Positions 10,377 to 23,511 are shown, numbered from the stretch's first letter. The stretch is 64,000 nucleotides of DNA from Globodera rostochiensis (GCA_018350325.1 JAEVLN010000047.1:1-64000), one strand, 5' to 3'. Notes: generated from the sequence alone by a model not told the origin. Numbers and translations are program-made.

Positions 10377-11910
10377 CACAGTCTCATTTCAATCTTGTAT
10401 TAGTGTCAAAGACTTGATGGATGGTCCATCTAACTTTGAGTCGTGTGGTGGCGTACAAAGTTCAAACCGCAGTTTTCGGACGTCGTCTTCTCCAGATTCA
10501 TTGCGCGCGGCTTTGTAATGGTTACTCACTTCGAGTATAATTTATTTGTTTATATTTAGTTTCTCACTTACAAATAATTTAAGATATCTCTGATCTAATT
10601 GGGTTCCTTGTATAATAAGTATTAGTTTTAATGTAAACTGATCACATTCCTTTTACGAGGCTATTTTTTGCGAATCTTCCGAATAAGATATCTTTAGGGT
10701 GTAAATTAAATATTATTAGTAGGTTTTAAATTAAAAAATATGAATTATTTAAAAAAAAGTTATTGGAAAATGTATTCATTTTTTATTTCTTTCTTTATGT
10801 GTACCATAAGTTATATCTAAAATTAATTTTACATATATTTATTTATAAATTTCAAGAAAAATTTAAAATAATTATTATAAAGATCTGCGTTAAATATTAA
10901 ATTCAAATATGGTACAAATTTTTATGCATTTTATTATTTACTTGATTTGTGAATTCAAATATTTCTATCCAGTACACCGTGATGCACTCACAATCACATC
11001 GTTAATCAATTAAAAATTAATAAAACAGGAAGTTTATTTAATTATTTAAACTCACCATATTTAAGCAACACAACATTTAATAATAATTTAGCAAAAAATA
11101 ATGGATTAATACAGTTATATAAACAGCTGAATTAATCAAAATGTTCCTTATATTTAAAAAAAATAATGTGGAAGAAGAATATTGAATTATTGAATAATAA
11201 TAACTTGATAACAAATTGAATTTAATTTATAAATGTAAATAAACAAACAAAATAAAATAATAAATGTTGAACCCAGTTAGCAAAATAATTTTTTCAAGTA
11301 TAAAAAAATTAAAAAATACCTATACATATTTTCTCGTGATATAAAAGGAAACTAAAGGATTGGCTGTTGTAAGTCTAAATATATATGTATATATAACATA
11401 AAATCAATTATAATGTTATTTACCCAAGAGCACAATAACAAAAAGATAAAAATAACATACTTTGTAAACAAATATTTGAAACATTGGGATACTGCAATTC
11501 AAAAATATTTTTTTGAACTTTTGGGCAAGCCCCCAAAGGGTTTATCCAAGTACCTTATCCACCTTTGCTAGCATCCTCCCCAAAAACCGCTCACCAAGGA
11601 GACTTAACCCGAGCCCTTCAGCAAATTCAAACAAGAAAATTATAGTGTGCAACAGCTGCTTCGAAAAGGCTATAACGTAAGGGGTACGGTTCCCTCACTA
11701 CAACAACTGGCTAAGCTACAGCCGTTGTACAATTTAACTGCTGAATACTCCGAATTACAGCTTATCGAAGCATTGTATCATCTTAATTAGCCTATTTGTT
11801 TTTGTAAGTGCACCGGATCTACCGAAAAGCAATGTTTGGTCTTATATAATGAGCCATATCCCATCTATGTTTAAAGGAAAAAAAAAAATGCTAAAAACAA
11901 ATATAGCTAA
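10377..11910 (+). repeat. R1 repeat, copy B (interrupted)
   Basis: Second copy of the family at 249-1371, co-linear from CACAGTCTC through GAAACATT (11485). It then resumes at AAATGCTAAAAACAAATA after a GC-richer insertion (11486 to about 11873). The head contains an ATG frame at 10421-10540 and another at 10417; neither is conserved with copy A along its length. Confidence 0.9.
11486..11873 (+). pseudogene. Inserted gene fragment with three in-frame stops, unrecognised
   Basis: About 0.39 kb of ~40% G+C interrupts R1 copy B exactly where copy A is continuous. One frame runs across it: about 33 codons (...KYFFELLGKPPKGLSKYLIH) to TAG at 11569, 11 codons to TAA at 11605, then 60 codons (11608-11790; YSVQQLLRKGYNVRGTVPSL, LAKLQPLYNLTAEYSEL) to TAG, and about 27 more codons including CFCKCTG. 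No frameshift is needed. It looks like a decayed coding fragment carried in by a mobile element or repair. I cannot assign a family. If TAA/TAG were sense codons the whole insert would be open, but other candidate frames here argue against that. Confidence 0.5.
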
Positions 11911-13060
11911 ATGAATATAAACAAATAATAAAGTAGTCACTTCAGAGTCATCTACCCGGATAAAATATTTTTTTAAAAATGATTAACCCCGAAAACGTAG
12001 TAAAACATTAAGATAGCTTTCAATTTCTTATTAAAATTTAATAAGTGCGTAGAATTGCATAATGTTAATTGGCTTAATAAGAATGGTATGCCTAATGCAA
12101 ATATAAACATTATATTATTAACGACTTGGTCGAAGCCTTAGGGCGCGTAAAACTAATCTTAAAACCCGGCTCCTGGAAGAAAAATTTAATTGTTATGTGT
12201 ACCCAGAGGAAAAATAAATAATTTTAAGGTATATTTATTAAAAAATAGATTGATAATTATGATTTATTTTATACGTATAAAAGCTGCTATCTAAAATTAG
12301 GATTATTTTATATTCCAGCACACATAAAGATTTTTAACCATTTTAGCAATGGATGCATACCCAAAATAATCTAAACTGTCTCCGTTGGAAATAATAAATT
12401 CAAATTTTTAAATATTTAAAATAAACAATTTCAAACTCAAATTAAAACAAATTAAATTACCTCAGGAAAAACATAAATTCTATAAAAATTTTTTTATATT
12501 TAATTAATAATTCTGCTAAAATGAATTTTTTTCAAATCACTTAAATCGAAGAATTTCTTAGATTTTGCTATTTTACAACTTTATTCAATTTTTTTTTTTA
12601 TAGGTAATTTCCTGATAAATAAATCAATGTTTTTTTGATATTTTTGCAAAGTTTTTTGTATTTCTCATTCGTTTCGTCATGTTTCACCGATTTGGCCGGC
12701 TAGTCCCATTTGGGACCTGGTCATTGTTATTAAAATTCAAGGCCGTATTGCTTGGAACATGTCCTTAATATTTTGTAATTAACCCTGCTAATTATTCTCA
12801 AAATAAGTCATTTAAAAATATGTGAAAATTTAATTGCTTTAATTTTTATTCATTAAATATTAATTGTCATTAATTTTGAATATTTATTTACCCAAATTGA
12901 AATTTATTTTCATTTATTGTTTTTGACAAAATATGTTTTTTACTATATTTAATGGTATTGAATTATTTCTATTTTAAATTGTAAATTTCTAAATGTTTGA
13001 TTTATTTAGTTTATTTCGTTATTTGATTTTTCTTTAATTATCATTAAATAATATTTTACT
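11911..13060. other. AT-rich spacer, A-rich then T-rich
   Basis: Switches from A-rich to T-rich near 12.6 kb. A small island at about 12695-12735 contains the perfect hairpin GTCCCA-TT-TGGGAC. No gene is supported. Confidence 0.5.
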
Positions 13061-13081
13061 CGACCACATAGATTAGGCATT

Positions 13082-13153
13082 GATGGGCCGATTCGAGCTC
13101 GCTGCAAGTTTTGCACGGTTGATGCGTGCAAGAGATCGCATTCAGCCGTTTAA
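13082..13153 (+). other. Cys-rich coding-like island (23 codons)
   Basis: A GC island in a T-rich block reads GPIRARCKFCTVDACKRSH before a TAA. The Cys spacing (RCKFC...C) faintly recalls the start of the cysteine-rich tail of piggyBac-like transposases, but the remaining cysteines are missing and the match is too short to rely on. It may be an exon, a transposase relic or chance. Confidence 0.2.
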
Positions 13154-14623
13154 ATCTAACTTTGTCATTAGCTTTAAGTGCTTGATTTTTTTAATAAAAA
13201 TTTTGAATTTGTCCAGTATCTTAGAGTATTCCCATCCCTTGTCCATGCATTGATATGTAGGTGCCACGATGTTAATACGAGAAAACTCTTATTCAATTAA
13301 TTGTAAATTTCACAAAAAATTTCATTTTTATTTGGGTTAAGATATTAAATAAAATTATATCTTTATGTTGTTTAGTAGATGATTAGATTTTCGTCTTTTG
13401 TTTATTTTAATAATATTTAATTTTTGTTTAATAATATTGGCATTTTATAATATAAGGCAAGGTTTAATTCAAGGTTTAAATCAATTAAATTTGTTTAGAT
13501 TAAAGTAATTAAGTTTTTAATAAGTAAACGAAGCAACTAAATTTTATCAACTTGATCAAATACCTTTTTTAGTAAATTAAACAAAAAAATTTCGCACTTT
13601 TCTGTCACCCTCGGCTGCACATCCTATTCGTTTTAAAATTTTTCTAATCAATTAATTTTTAAATGTTTATAATGTAATACATTAATAATGTTTTTTTCTA
13701 CTATGAAATAAAATATTACTTTTAAGTTTATTTTATTAAATTGCATTTTAGGTTTATGTTTAGAGTAACTATTTAAAGTTGTTTAACAGCCTGTTTGTGC
13801 CTAAAATGAGCATTTGGCCGATAATCAAAATTTCTCTAAAGGCGACGGATTCATCAAAGAAGATTACTTAATTGTGATATTAAAAATATTTTTTTTATTT
13901 TTTATAAATGCTAATATGCCGATTTTTAAAAGTTTAAAGTTTTTAAAATAAATAGCAACGGCATGCAGTGCGTTTAAAAACATTTGGTGGGACCGAAGAC
14001 GGATGTTGACGGCCCTATATTTACTTTAATGGTGCGTCAGCATGTTTTTTATGCCTATTCTTTACTAATTCATTTGAGCTATTGAACATAAAGTTTAATT
14101 ATTATTTTGATTTTACAACTCTAATCGACTCGGGATTTTTTTTAAAATCATTTACTTGCGTTTTAAATTAATTTTATTTGTTCATTATTATTATTTATTA
14201 TAATTTTTGTTTAACTAATACTTTTAATTTGTACATTTAAAGAATTAATAACCACATTTCCTGGTTTACTTACTTCCATTCATTTAACCTTTGGCCGTTA
14301 TTTATTTTATTAAATATTATTGTATTTTAACGACCGGATCCAATTTATTTTAGAATTATAATCTTGTCGTAATATTATAGTCTGTATATCCGTTTTTGGG
14401 TTGAATTGTTTCAGCTGTAAACTTTCTTTTAAAATTATTCATTGTGTAGTTAGACCATAGAATTAACAATTTTGTTTTTAGTCAAATGTTTTTGAAATTT
14501 CGAAGCAAAAACTCTCATTGTTGACGCCCAGCTATACATTTGGCAGGAAACCTTATATTTTTTGTATTGAGCATCTTTTTGTAATTATTTTCTTTTTTAA
14601 ATTCATAAATTAAAATTAAGTTT
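13154..14623. other. T-rich block with short islands
   Basis: Islands at about 13595-13630, 13795-13860 and 13975-14040. The last has an open frame reading HLVGPKTDVDGPIFTLMV. None has a convincing pair of splice sites. The rest is AT-rich. Confidence 0.4.
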
Positions 14624-14722
14624 TATAAATATTTATGCACAAATGAAACCTGTTGTTAGGTTGTCATTTGGTGTGATTCACGGACAATGTCTTAATTTAG
14701 GCATGAATTGTACCGATTCGTG
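14624..14722 (+). repeat. R5 repeat, copy A
   Basis: TATAAATATTTATGCACAAA followed by TTGTCATTTGGTGTGATTC recurs at 63911-64000 with about 85-90% identity in the same orientation. The second copy is cut by the window end, so the full length is unknown. Confidence 0.8.
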
Positions 14723-17700
14723 CGGTGTTACCTATTTTCCGTTTTGAGTTTTTTATGTTTATTTACTTTGGGTTTATAATATGTTGAGGATTAAATAAAA
14801 GTGCTTTGCGATTGTTCCATTTTTAATTTTATTAAAAAAAAAAGTAAGTTTTCATCAGGGATTGGATTTTTAAGCACTAAAAATTGCAAACTAAAATAGA
14901 CACTAAACGCTAAAAATAGGCACTAAAAGTCATATCTTAGTTTTGCTTAAATTTCTAAATTATAAAACAGCTAAATTCTTAACGGTTACTAAATCTAATT
15001 TTGGCCAAAATCTTCTTAATTTTAGGCTTTTTAGTCTAAAAAAATCAATTTTAAGACACATTTTCTGCAAAAAAGGAAAACTCGTTCTTTAATATCAGCA
15101 CCGGCTGTCTTTTTATATAAAATACCAACCCCGTATTTAATATTTATAAATAATAAAAGTTAATTTAAATCATGTGTTCACATTATCTTTGAAGCATAAT
15201 ACTGATTAAATTGATAACATATATTTTATCATCAAAGCACGATAATTAAACTATAAAAATTAATAAATTATTATTATTATTGGCAAGTATGACCTTTATG
15301 ATTTGTTAAATAAATTATTAAAGTTAACTTATTATATTATATCTTTTTTGTTTTACTCGACAAAAAATATACGATAAATACATTTTATGAGCTTGTCCCA
15401 CTGATCGAGATGTGAAAATTATTGATTATTGTTGTTTTTTGCTCTGATATTTATTGAATGTTTGTAACTTTATAGTATATAATTAAATTTAAAACTTTAA
15501 ATTTATTATTTTCAATGGTGCCAGTTTCGATTAACAGGTATGCCTATTTTATATCTTTAAGGCGAAGCTGAGCTTGCCGCTAAACACTCTGCGACTCGTT
15601 TTTTATTGTGAACGATTGGTTCGGTAGTGATCATATAAAAGCTGCGCATATGTTTCCGCAATTACTAATAATCTAAAAAATAAACTATTACTAAGCCTAA
15701 GACAAAAACACTCAAATATTTACCATCGCTTGGTAATTTTTGTTAAAAAACAAAACGTTGAATACAATTTATTAGGTTTTTAATAATTTTCTAGCAACTT
15801 ACATTCAACGTTTACGATTATGCAAAATAAATTAAATCTTGACATTACATTAGTTTGAGTTAATTCAAGTAAAAATGCTAAAAATAAAAAACAGTTTTAA
15901 TGGCATTGGCAAATTTCGTGGAGGTAATCAAATAAAAAGATGCACTTAAAAAAATGAATTAAAGTGAATGATTAAAATTGAAAATATGCATTATAAAAGA
16001 TTAGTTCGGCTAAACGATCAAACCGCATTCATTTGCTGTATATCTGTTATCGAATCCAAAAATCGAAATAGCAAATAAAAAAGGAAAAACTTCAACTAAA
16101 TCGAAGCATTTAAATATAAAATATTATATAAAAAGTCTTAAAGCAATACGAATTATAGACTCAGAGCAAATATAATTTTGTAAAAATTTTAAAGCAATAA
16201 ACAACTGCTAACAAAAGTTAATAAATTGCGAAATCATCTGCAATTAACGCTATAAATAAAAATTATAAAATAAATATTAAAAAAGACCAGTATATTAACA
16301 ATGTCGAGAACAATTCGGTGCTGATGCCGTTTATGGATTAATCTTAATTATCACATAATGTCGCACAAAATAAAGGTTTATATGAACGAGAACTTAAAAA
16401 TTAATTCATATAAAAGCCACCCGTTTAAATCCTAAAACAAAATATAATTTTTTATTAACCAGGAATAATTTGTCAATGTAAAAAATTTCGTACAAAATAT
16501 TTTAAAATATAATTTGTAACGCTCTTTGATTCCTCTTTAGCTGAAGATCTTAGCGCAACTTTTTTGTTTTATTTTTTGAAATATTTTTTCATTTTTGTTA
16601 TTCAATTATGAATTTGTTAAATATTCAATGGAATTTAATTTAAAACAATGTTTTTGAGCCAGCTGCCGGGCTCTGTCGATTGCTCAGGGCCACTTAATGT
16701 GATAAAATAAAGTAAAAAATTTTATAAGACTTAATATTTATATTTGTAAAAATCTTAATTCCCTATGGCTTAAAAGGATAAAAAATTGGCTACAAATATA
16801 ATTTGTGAAAACTCAATATATAGAAATTCTGGACCAATTTACTATTAATAAAGTAACTAATTAAATAATAATAGCAAATAACCTATTTAAATAAAAACAC
16901 TTTAACTTTTTTAAGTACACGTTTGAATAATTTTTTTTAATATAACATTTTATTTGGTTTCTCTTCTTATTAGAATCTATTCATATTTCAGCTTATTTCA
17001 ATATACGCAAATTAAATTTTATTTTTAGACATTATGCCTAAGAATATTAAATGTCTGATATAAGTTCCCGGCATCAATTTATTTAAGGAAATTAAAATTT
17101 AATTCATTTACAATCTATGCACCACAAAATTATTAAAAACACAGTATGAAGTTTTGTAAAATCAATTGATTAGGATGATTATATATATTTTAATTAAATG
17201 GATTTTAATTTATATACCTATAAAAATTTGTTATTTTGCCCGATTATAATCAAAGTATCTGCAATTTTACAAATTTAATTTTTGTTATTATTTTTTATTT
17301 TACCGCTTGTTTGTATTTTCTTGAACAATTGATTTTTCCGACATCCATAAAATTATTGAATTAACTGTATACGCGCAGCATTAAATTAATTTAATTCTGA
17401 TATCTGTATTTAAAGTATAGTATAATTTTTGCAATTTTAAAGAGTTCGTTTATATATTTCTGCTTCAACCTTTTAAACATAAAACTTAAGTGAAAAGCGA
17501 CACAGGAAAGTTTGTATTTGTATATTTTGACAACAATAATATTTTGAGCAGATATTCCTTTTAGTTTATTTAAAAATTGAAAAGCTTGAAAACAGCAATA
17601 TAAGTGATAAATACATATAAAAAATCCATTTATAAAATCAAGACTAATTGAGGTTTATTTTAATCATCTGATAACTAAATTTATAAATATGTCACCAAAT

Positions 17701-19347
17701 AAAGCTGACTGAACTGGGGCATTGTTTTAGCTTCATCATTTTATCTTTGCAGAATTTTTGACTAATTAATTTATTTTATTATCTTGCAGTTATTTACACT
17801 TTAATCTTATTTCACTATTTTTTGATTTCCCTGTTCAGGCTTTTAAATTTTTTATTTTTGCTTAATAATGAATAGGGTATTTTTTATTTATTTTCAATTA
17901 TGGGGCGAAATATTTGTCTTTTGCTCTTCATTTTATATCTATATATTTAGTATTACACTAATACTCGCAGTTTCAAATATAATATGGCAACTTTAAATTA
18001 ATATTGCGTCTGGCATTTTTATGTCGTTTTTAAATAATATTTCAACTTTTGTTTGCATATTTATTATATCAATTTTTATTTTACTTACTAGCTAGTGACA
18101 AAATACGACTCGCTAATTCGTCAATTTCTTTGGCTACTACCCTTCTCACGACGCCAACATTAATTCATCGAACGCGTTTAGTTCCTTAGCGTTGGTTTCC
18201 TCTAATAAATTTTGTGTTTTTTAATATACTAATATTTATGAAAATTATGAGTGTTTAAATATATTTATTAAAAATTCGTTTATTATTCCTCGTTACGCAT
18301 TGAATGCTTTTCATTAAGTTCAGAAAGTGCAAGACTTAAAATCCACTCTATAATACCTTCGTTGATTTAATTTTTTTTTGTTTTTAACAAAAAAGTGGCC
18401 TTATACTTGGATTTACTAACATGTATTTGGCGCTTCTAATCGCTTTATACACTTTTATATTTTTGTAGTCAACTATTTTTATGAGTGATTTAATAAAAAA
18501 AAATGTTATATACATTTATAATTATTTAAAGCTGCTTTTAAGAAGTTTTTTTTACACGGTTTAAACTCATCTAAATCATTAAATTAATCGTGTATTTGAA
18601 CACTTTCGTGGCCCTGCATGCTGTCTGCTGTCGCGGACAGTGCCAAATTTTATTACAATCGATTATGTGTTAATTGGTTTTATCTTTCGAAAAAATCCAG
18701 GATTACATTGTTTTGAAAATTAGATATTTAAATCTGCTTAAATATATCAACGCTGTAATAATGAATTTTAAAATTACGATATTAATTTGCTTTTAATCTT
18801 CTTATCATAATTTTTAAAAGTTTTTTTATTTTTTGAACTTAAGTCATCTTCATTTTCAATTATCGTGACCTGAAAACATCCGCGCGTTTTAAATTTGTTT
18901 TATGTAGTTATTATTGTATTTAGCATGTTACAATTTTTTAAAAGCGGCTTTTAGCAATCGATTATTATTAAAATTAATAAACTAAAGGAAAATATTCATT
19001 TAAGTATAAATATGGCGAATAAAAACTACTAATATCATGATATAATTCAAAAATTAATAATAAAATAGTAAATATTTAAAAAATAAGATAATAATTGTAT
19101 TAAAATGAGTAGGGCTCAAAGTTTCAAAATATAAAGTGGTTCGAGGCAAATAAAACCCAAAGATGCTGCCGAACGAAGGGCTGAAACGCAATAATTATAT
19201 TGTTTTTAACGCAATAAAAATATATTTAGAAACAATTGTATTTCAAGTGTTAAAGGGCAAAGCGCAAAAAATTAATTATTCATAAAAAATTTTAGAAAGA
19301 ATTTTGTATGAATAAAACTATACATAAAATTAAAACTAATAAAAACT
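14723..19347. other. Long AT-rich stretch with sparse islands
   Basis: T-rich to about 15.6 kb, A-rich to 17.06 kb, T-rich to 18.95 kb, then A-rich. Small GC islands lie at about 15560-15650 (open frame GEAELAAKHSATRF), 16660-16700, 18090-18195 (about 31 open codons after CTTACTAG) and 18600-18650. None has both splice sites. The sequence at 15490-15545 resembles 28370-28425 (AATTTATTATTT...GGTATG), suggesting another degenerate repeat. Confidence 0.4.
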
Positions 19348-19354
19348 TACAGAA

Positions 19355-19523
19355 CCGGGGTGTAGAGACCACGGACAACGCCAAAGATAACCGGAATCAG
19401 TACCTCAATTTGAAATAAGAATAAACCAAAATTTTTGGAAGAAACGAGTTTTGAAAGTTACACTAAAAAATTTTGGTACCGAAAACCGAAAAAGTACCGA
19501 CCGAACCTTTTGGCCGATCACTA
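19355..19523. mobile_element. Truncated inverted-repeat element (right end)
   Basis: A GC-richer segment contains CCGAAAACCGAAAAAGTACC and ends in GGCCGATCACTA. Reading inward, the end is TAGTGATCGGCCAAAAGGTT. The matching left terminus is not present, so this is probably one end of a degraded hAT-like element related in style to the GGTTCGG-rich MITE at 63575. Confidence 0.45.
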
Positions 19524-20040
19524 ATAAATAATAATAAACAATTCAAGCAAAATATTATAAAGATCATTCTAGTTAAAATAAAAAAAAAAAAATTATAAAC
19601 AAACTTTAAACCGGCTTTAAAGGTAAGGCCATATACTGTAATGATATTGGAGCACTCCTAGGATGCGCTAGACCACTAATATTTGAAACCGATATGAAAG
19701 CAAAAAAATAAAAACAAATTGAAATGAAAAAATATTTATATTTTTAAAAATTGTATCTAAAATATTTATTGATACGAGAAACAAATATTATATGATATAG
19801 AATAAAATAAGAATGACTTTATTAAAAATATCGCAGTCTAAATAAGTTAGACAACGTCTGAACCGCTCTTCAAATATTTAATGTTGAAGATTTACTCGCC
19901 ACTTCAGCTTTAAAAGTAAACGAATTTCCAAACAACTTCAATTTCCTTTATTTATTTTTTATTAGCTAATATTTAATGTTGGCTTTAACATTCATTGCAT
20001 ATATTTACAATAATAAATAGGTTAAAAAACAAATGGAATA

Positions 20041-20190
20041 AAGGACTGCGAATATTGCTTTTAAAAATGGGCTTATAAAACAAAAATCAGTTGAACTTCA
20101 AACTCTCGCTCAGGAAAACCGAAGCTTACGTCTCGGAGAAAGATGAACATATTGCCGGGGATATTAGTCAAGAACAAATCAGATAGGTTG
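20041..20190 (+). other. Coding-like island in two overlapping frames
   Basis: One frame gives about 30 codons (LIKQKSVELQTLAQENRSLR then TGA), heptad-like and coiled-coil-like. The next frame continues TEAYVSEKDEHIAGDI to TAG. A single frameshift would join them, suggesting a decayed gene fragment. Product unknown. Confidence 0.25.
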
Positions 20191-20586
20191 TGTCGTTTAA
20201 ATTAATAGTGATTTTTTTGTTTAAAAAATCCCTAAATATTATTATAGTTAAATGTAAAAAAGATCTACCCTCGCTAATTTAATGACACCTTTCTAATTAA
20301 AAATTTTAACTTACAACATTAAAATATTGAATAAACATCAGTATTTACTTGTCTCAAAGAAAGTTGCTTTAAATCGTTATAATCTGTGGCAGACATAACA
20401 AAAAGCCTATATATAATCTTTTATATAAAACCGAAATAATATACAGATTTATCATTAAATAAATGTTAAACATTTTATTTCTAGCTCTAATTAAATATTA
20501 TTTAAACAATTTATTTTTTGATAAACAATGTTTAATAAAAATAAGAAGGTACATGTCTTTGTGCATTTCATGCTGCATCTTATCAG

Positions 20587-20811
20587 TGACATCTGTTACA
20601 AGAGTTGCCTTTTCACGTCTTTTATAAAGCTTATGTAGGCTTGAATGTACGGAAAAATAAATTAAATCATAACAAGTCTATTAACGGAAATGTCTTATGG
20701 CTTAAAATACTCTTTATCGAGAGTATGCGCCATTTTGGATACGAACAAATCACACGCGGCATGCTTAAATTAGCCGACATTGGTGATAACAATATGCTAA
20801 TACCCAAATAA
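20587..20811 (+). CDS. Small open frame (73 codons), unrecognised
   Basis: Open from after TGA at 20584 to TAA at 20811, with no ATG before codon 43. The second half (IESMRHFGYEQITRGMLKL) is varied and ordinary in composition. It sits in an A-rich block with somewhat higher G+C than its flanks. It could be an exon or gene relic; chance cannot be excluded. Confidence 0.25.
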
Positions 20812-21236
20812 TATCTAATATTATTTTAAAAATCTTCAAAATAAGGACAAAAAAATAATCTTGTGATAACGTTTTTTAAAATGTGAAGTTCGTACAAAAT
20901 TTCTTACTTAGAAAGATTAAAACAAATGATTTGTTACAAAATATAAAAGGAATATTCAACCATCTTATTTAATTTCAATCATTACATAATTTAATTAAAT
21001 CACCTTTTGAAAATAATGTAGCTATCAATAATTAAAATACAATTAAAATGAATTTTTTTCAATGCAATAAAATATTAAATTACCCATTAAATAAAAAATT
21101 CAATTAACAGCACAAAAAATTTAGTTGATTAAGAAAATTTATGAAAAATTTGTATGATTATATATTATATAAATATCGAGAAATTAAAAAATAGCAACAT
21201 TCACCATAAGTAAATTTATAAAACGCCCATTTTTAC

Positions 21237-21308
21237 CTATCTTTCAGGTTTTCGCGCACCATTTTTGAGTTCCCAAACATGTTTGGAGGAGATGTAGCTG
21301 TGCCTTGT
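21237..21308 (-). other. Exon-like island, minus strand (72 bp)
   Basis: On the minus strand the island starts after GTTTGTGCAG and ends at the donor AG/GTAAAAATG. One frame reads GTATSPPNMFGNSKMVREN through to the donor. The frame-0 reading (RHSYISSKHVWELKNGARK) meets TAG exactly at the end. It lies in an A-rich block, so its introns would be T-rich in the sense direction. Product unknown. Confidence 0.3.
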
Positions 21309-21477
21309 CTGCACAAACTTATTAAATAAAAACTATTAATTGATTAACCAAAACAATAAATTAAAAGCATTAATAAATGAAAAATGTTCAAAATTTATTT
21401 AAACTTATATAAGTAATGAATAGACTTTATAAAAAAATAACTAACTTAAACGTTAAAAATTTTTTGTAAAAAGATTT

Positions 21478-21540
21478 ATGGACGCGGGTGCAAGACGTCG
21501 CCCATGCTTGGTGACAGGACAAAGCCCATCGAGTATAAAA
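21478..21540. other. GC island, strand unresolved
   Basis: About 60 bp of higher G+C. The plus strand has an ATG frame (MDAGARRRPCLVTGQ, 22 aa). The minus strand reads YSMGFVLSPSMGDVLHPRP to a stop. No splice pair distinguishes them. Confidence 0.2.
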
Positions 21541-21847
21541 ATATAATAAGAATTTTTCTAATGATTTTAGCTTCCGAAGTTTAATTCATAATGGTAACTA
21601 CTTATAATAATAGGAAACCTTTTTTCGCTCACAAATTAGAGCAAAAGAAAAAATGAAATCAAATTTGGTAAATTATTTTTTAATTCGGCTGAAATAATCA
21701 ATTCCTGCAGAAGAATCATTTACATAAACTCAGTTCAATTAGACATGAAGCACGAAAATCAAGTAGAATGAAAAACTTAAAAAATATAAAATTATTTTCG
21801 ACCTGGCAGTAAACAAACAAAAAAAATTATTAAAAAAAGTTTAAGTT

Positions 21848-21916
21848 AGCTAAAATTATGGGAGGCCAGGCAGAGGAAATCCTGTTTTGTGGGTCATCTG
21901 TGTGCACAATTTTGAC
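21848..21916 (-). other. Exon-like island, minus strand
   Basis: On the minus strand it follows a strong acceptor (GGCATCTTTCAG) and reads VKIVHTDDPQNRISSAWPP, remaining open into the AT-rich flank. No donor is clear. It may belong with the island at 21237-21308, which lies downstream on the same strand. Confidence 0.28.
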
Positions 21917-22113
21917 CTGAAAGATGCCAGACCAATTGCCGAAAGATTAAATTAAATAAAAGAAATCGACTCTAAGTCGCAGCCAAATGTAAATAATGGC
22001 TGTTTTTGTAGAGTTATTAATGAAATTTAAAATTATAAATTTTTAAAGAAAACATTCGTATTTTTTTAAAAGATTATGCCTTATTAGTTCTATTTGCGTT
22101 TTTTCATTTCCAG

Positions 22114-22158
22114 GTTTTCGGTGCCTGCGCGGAATACACAAAAACAGTCAATAGTTAG
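22114..22158 (+). other. Possible terminal exon (45 bp)
   Basis: A strong acceptor (GCGTTTTTTCATTTCCAG) precedes a GC island reading VFGACAEYTKTVNS followed by TAG. AATAAT/ATAAAT-rich sequence follows. The fit of acceptor, frame and stop is good, but the reading is only 14 codons. Confidence 0.25.
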
Positions 22159-22275
22159 CACATAAATCTTTAATTGGTATTTTGAATGCTACCAATAAGC
22201 AAAAATTTATAAATAATTTTATTTCATTTATAATTCTTATTAAATGTTCTAAATATTTAATGTTTTGTATAATTT

Positions 22276-22518
22276 TTATATCCACCAGCGAGAATATCGC
22301 CGTTGGGAATATTTTAATTTTTGACTTATTTTTTTGGCAGAATCAAAAATAAACAATTTGATGAGCAAATTCAGGTCATTTAGCCTCAGATGAACAGCAT
22401 CGGTAATATCGACAATAGAGAAAGGGGCAAATTTATAAATAATTAAATACATTTCATTAAATTTTAATTTCTTGTCATAAAATGAAAGTTTAATAAAATT
22501 TGCTACAAATAATTTCAC
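22276..22518 (-). CDS. Small ORF, 80 aa, unrecognised
   Basis: An ATG frame on the minus strand, 80 codons. The N-terminal half is AT-biased (F/K/I/Y). The C-terminal half (SIVDITDAVHLRLNDLNLLI, then a basic tail RRYSRWW) is more varied. No signal peptide or known motif. AT-rich DNA yields frames of this size by chance. Confidence 0.2.
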   Translation of the reverse strand: MKLFVANFIKLSFYDKKLKFNEMYLIIYKFAPFSIVDITDAVHLRLNDLNLLIKLFIFDSAKKISQKLKYSQRRYSRWWI

Positions 22519-22660
22519 GAATTGCTAAAAATCGCACTTGATGCACATCGATCCTTCGGTGGGCACTGTAAGATCTTCGTCCACGGCACATTTTATTAAA
22601 AAGAGAGAGTCAGACGGTTAGAGTAATTTGATCATCAACGCACCCCATCTAATAATTTTT
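22519..22660. repeat. GC island sharing GGGTGCGTTGAT repeat with 30195-30275
   Basis: TCAACGCACCCCATCTAA with the adjoining AGAGAGAGT segment (22605-22655) is the reverse complement of 30195-30255, so the two are inverted copies. Upstream, ATG at about 22540 opens a short frame (MHIDPSVGT) that reaches the donor-like GTAAGA at 22570. Confidence 0.6.
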
Positions 22661-22697
22661 TAGTTACTTTTTTGAAAATTTTATTTTTTGAAATTTA

Positions 22698-23511
22698 ATT
22701 TTGTAATTTACAATTGCTAAATTAATTTATCTGTAAGCTTTTTAAAATTAAATTATATTTTTGGATTATATTTATTAAGTGGCTGATAGATATTATTTGT
22801 AACTAATTTCAACACCGTATTATGCTATAATTATTTTTCCAGGAAAAGACATATATACACAAATAATTATATTTGCTGAATTCTTAAGCTTTTTTTGCAT
22901 TTCATTAAAATATATATTTTAAATAAAACTTGTGTTGTTTTATTGCAATTTGGCCGATGCACCAGCCCAACAATCGTCAATTCTCATGCCAATATTGTCT
23001 GACAAGATTATATAATGAAATTTGAGTTTTTAAAATCTATTTTTTATTTGGTATTTTTTTACCTTAATTGGTTTATATTTCTGTAGGATTTGGTAAGCTG
23101 TTAAAAATATTAAAAAATAAATATTTATCTCGATTAATTATTTCAATTCACCCACATAAATGTTTAATAAAACATTTTCTTATCTGAAATACCATTATTT
23201 TAAATTTTATTAACGTATTCTTTTTTGACCATTAAATTAATTGATTACAAATGATAGAATCTAAATTTCTTGTTTTAGTTGAGATATTGCTACTATTGAA
23301 AACTTGAGTTGCTAAACTTTATTTTTAGTCGAACCACGAGGTTAATTATATCTTCACTTTTAATCGTTTTTTTCAAGATGGGTATAATATTTAAATTTCA
23401 ACCTTTTTAAAATAGTTTTATTAAAATTTGTTATGAAAATATATAATTATGAGGAAAGTGATCTTTCAATAAATAGACTTTTTTAACGCGTTGGTGATTA
23501 TGTAGTATTTA
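22698..23511 (+). repeat. R2 repeat, copy B
   Basis: Copy of the 3771-4462 repeat, diverged and with extra sequence (for example an insertion near 22830 and about 23260-23340). It ends at the shared GATTATGTAGTATTTA. Flanks differ from copy A on both sides, which fixes the borders within a few bases. Confidence 0.85.
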
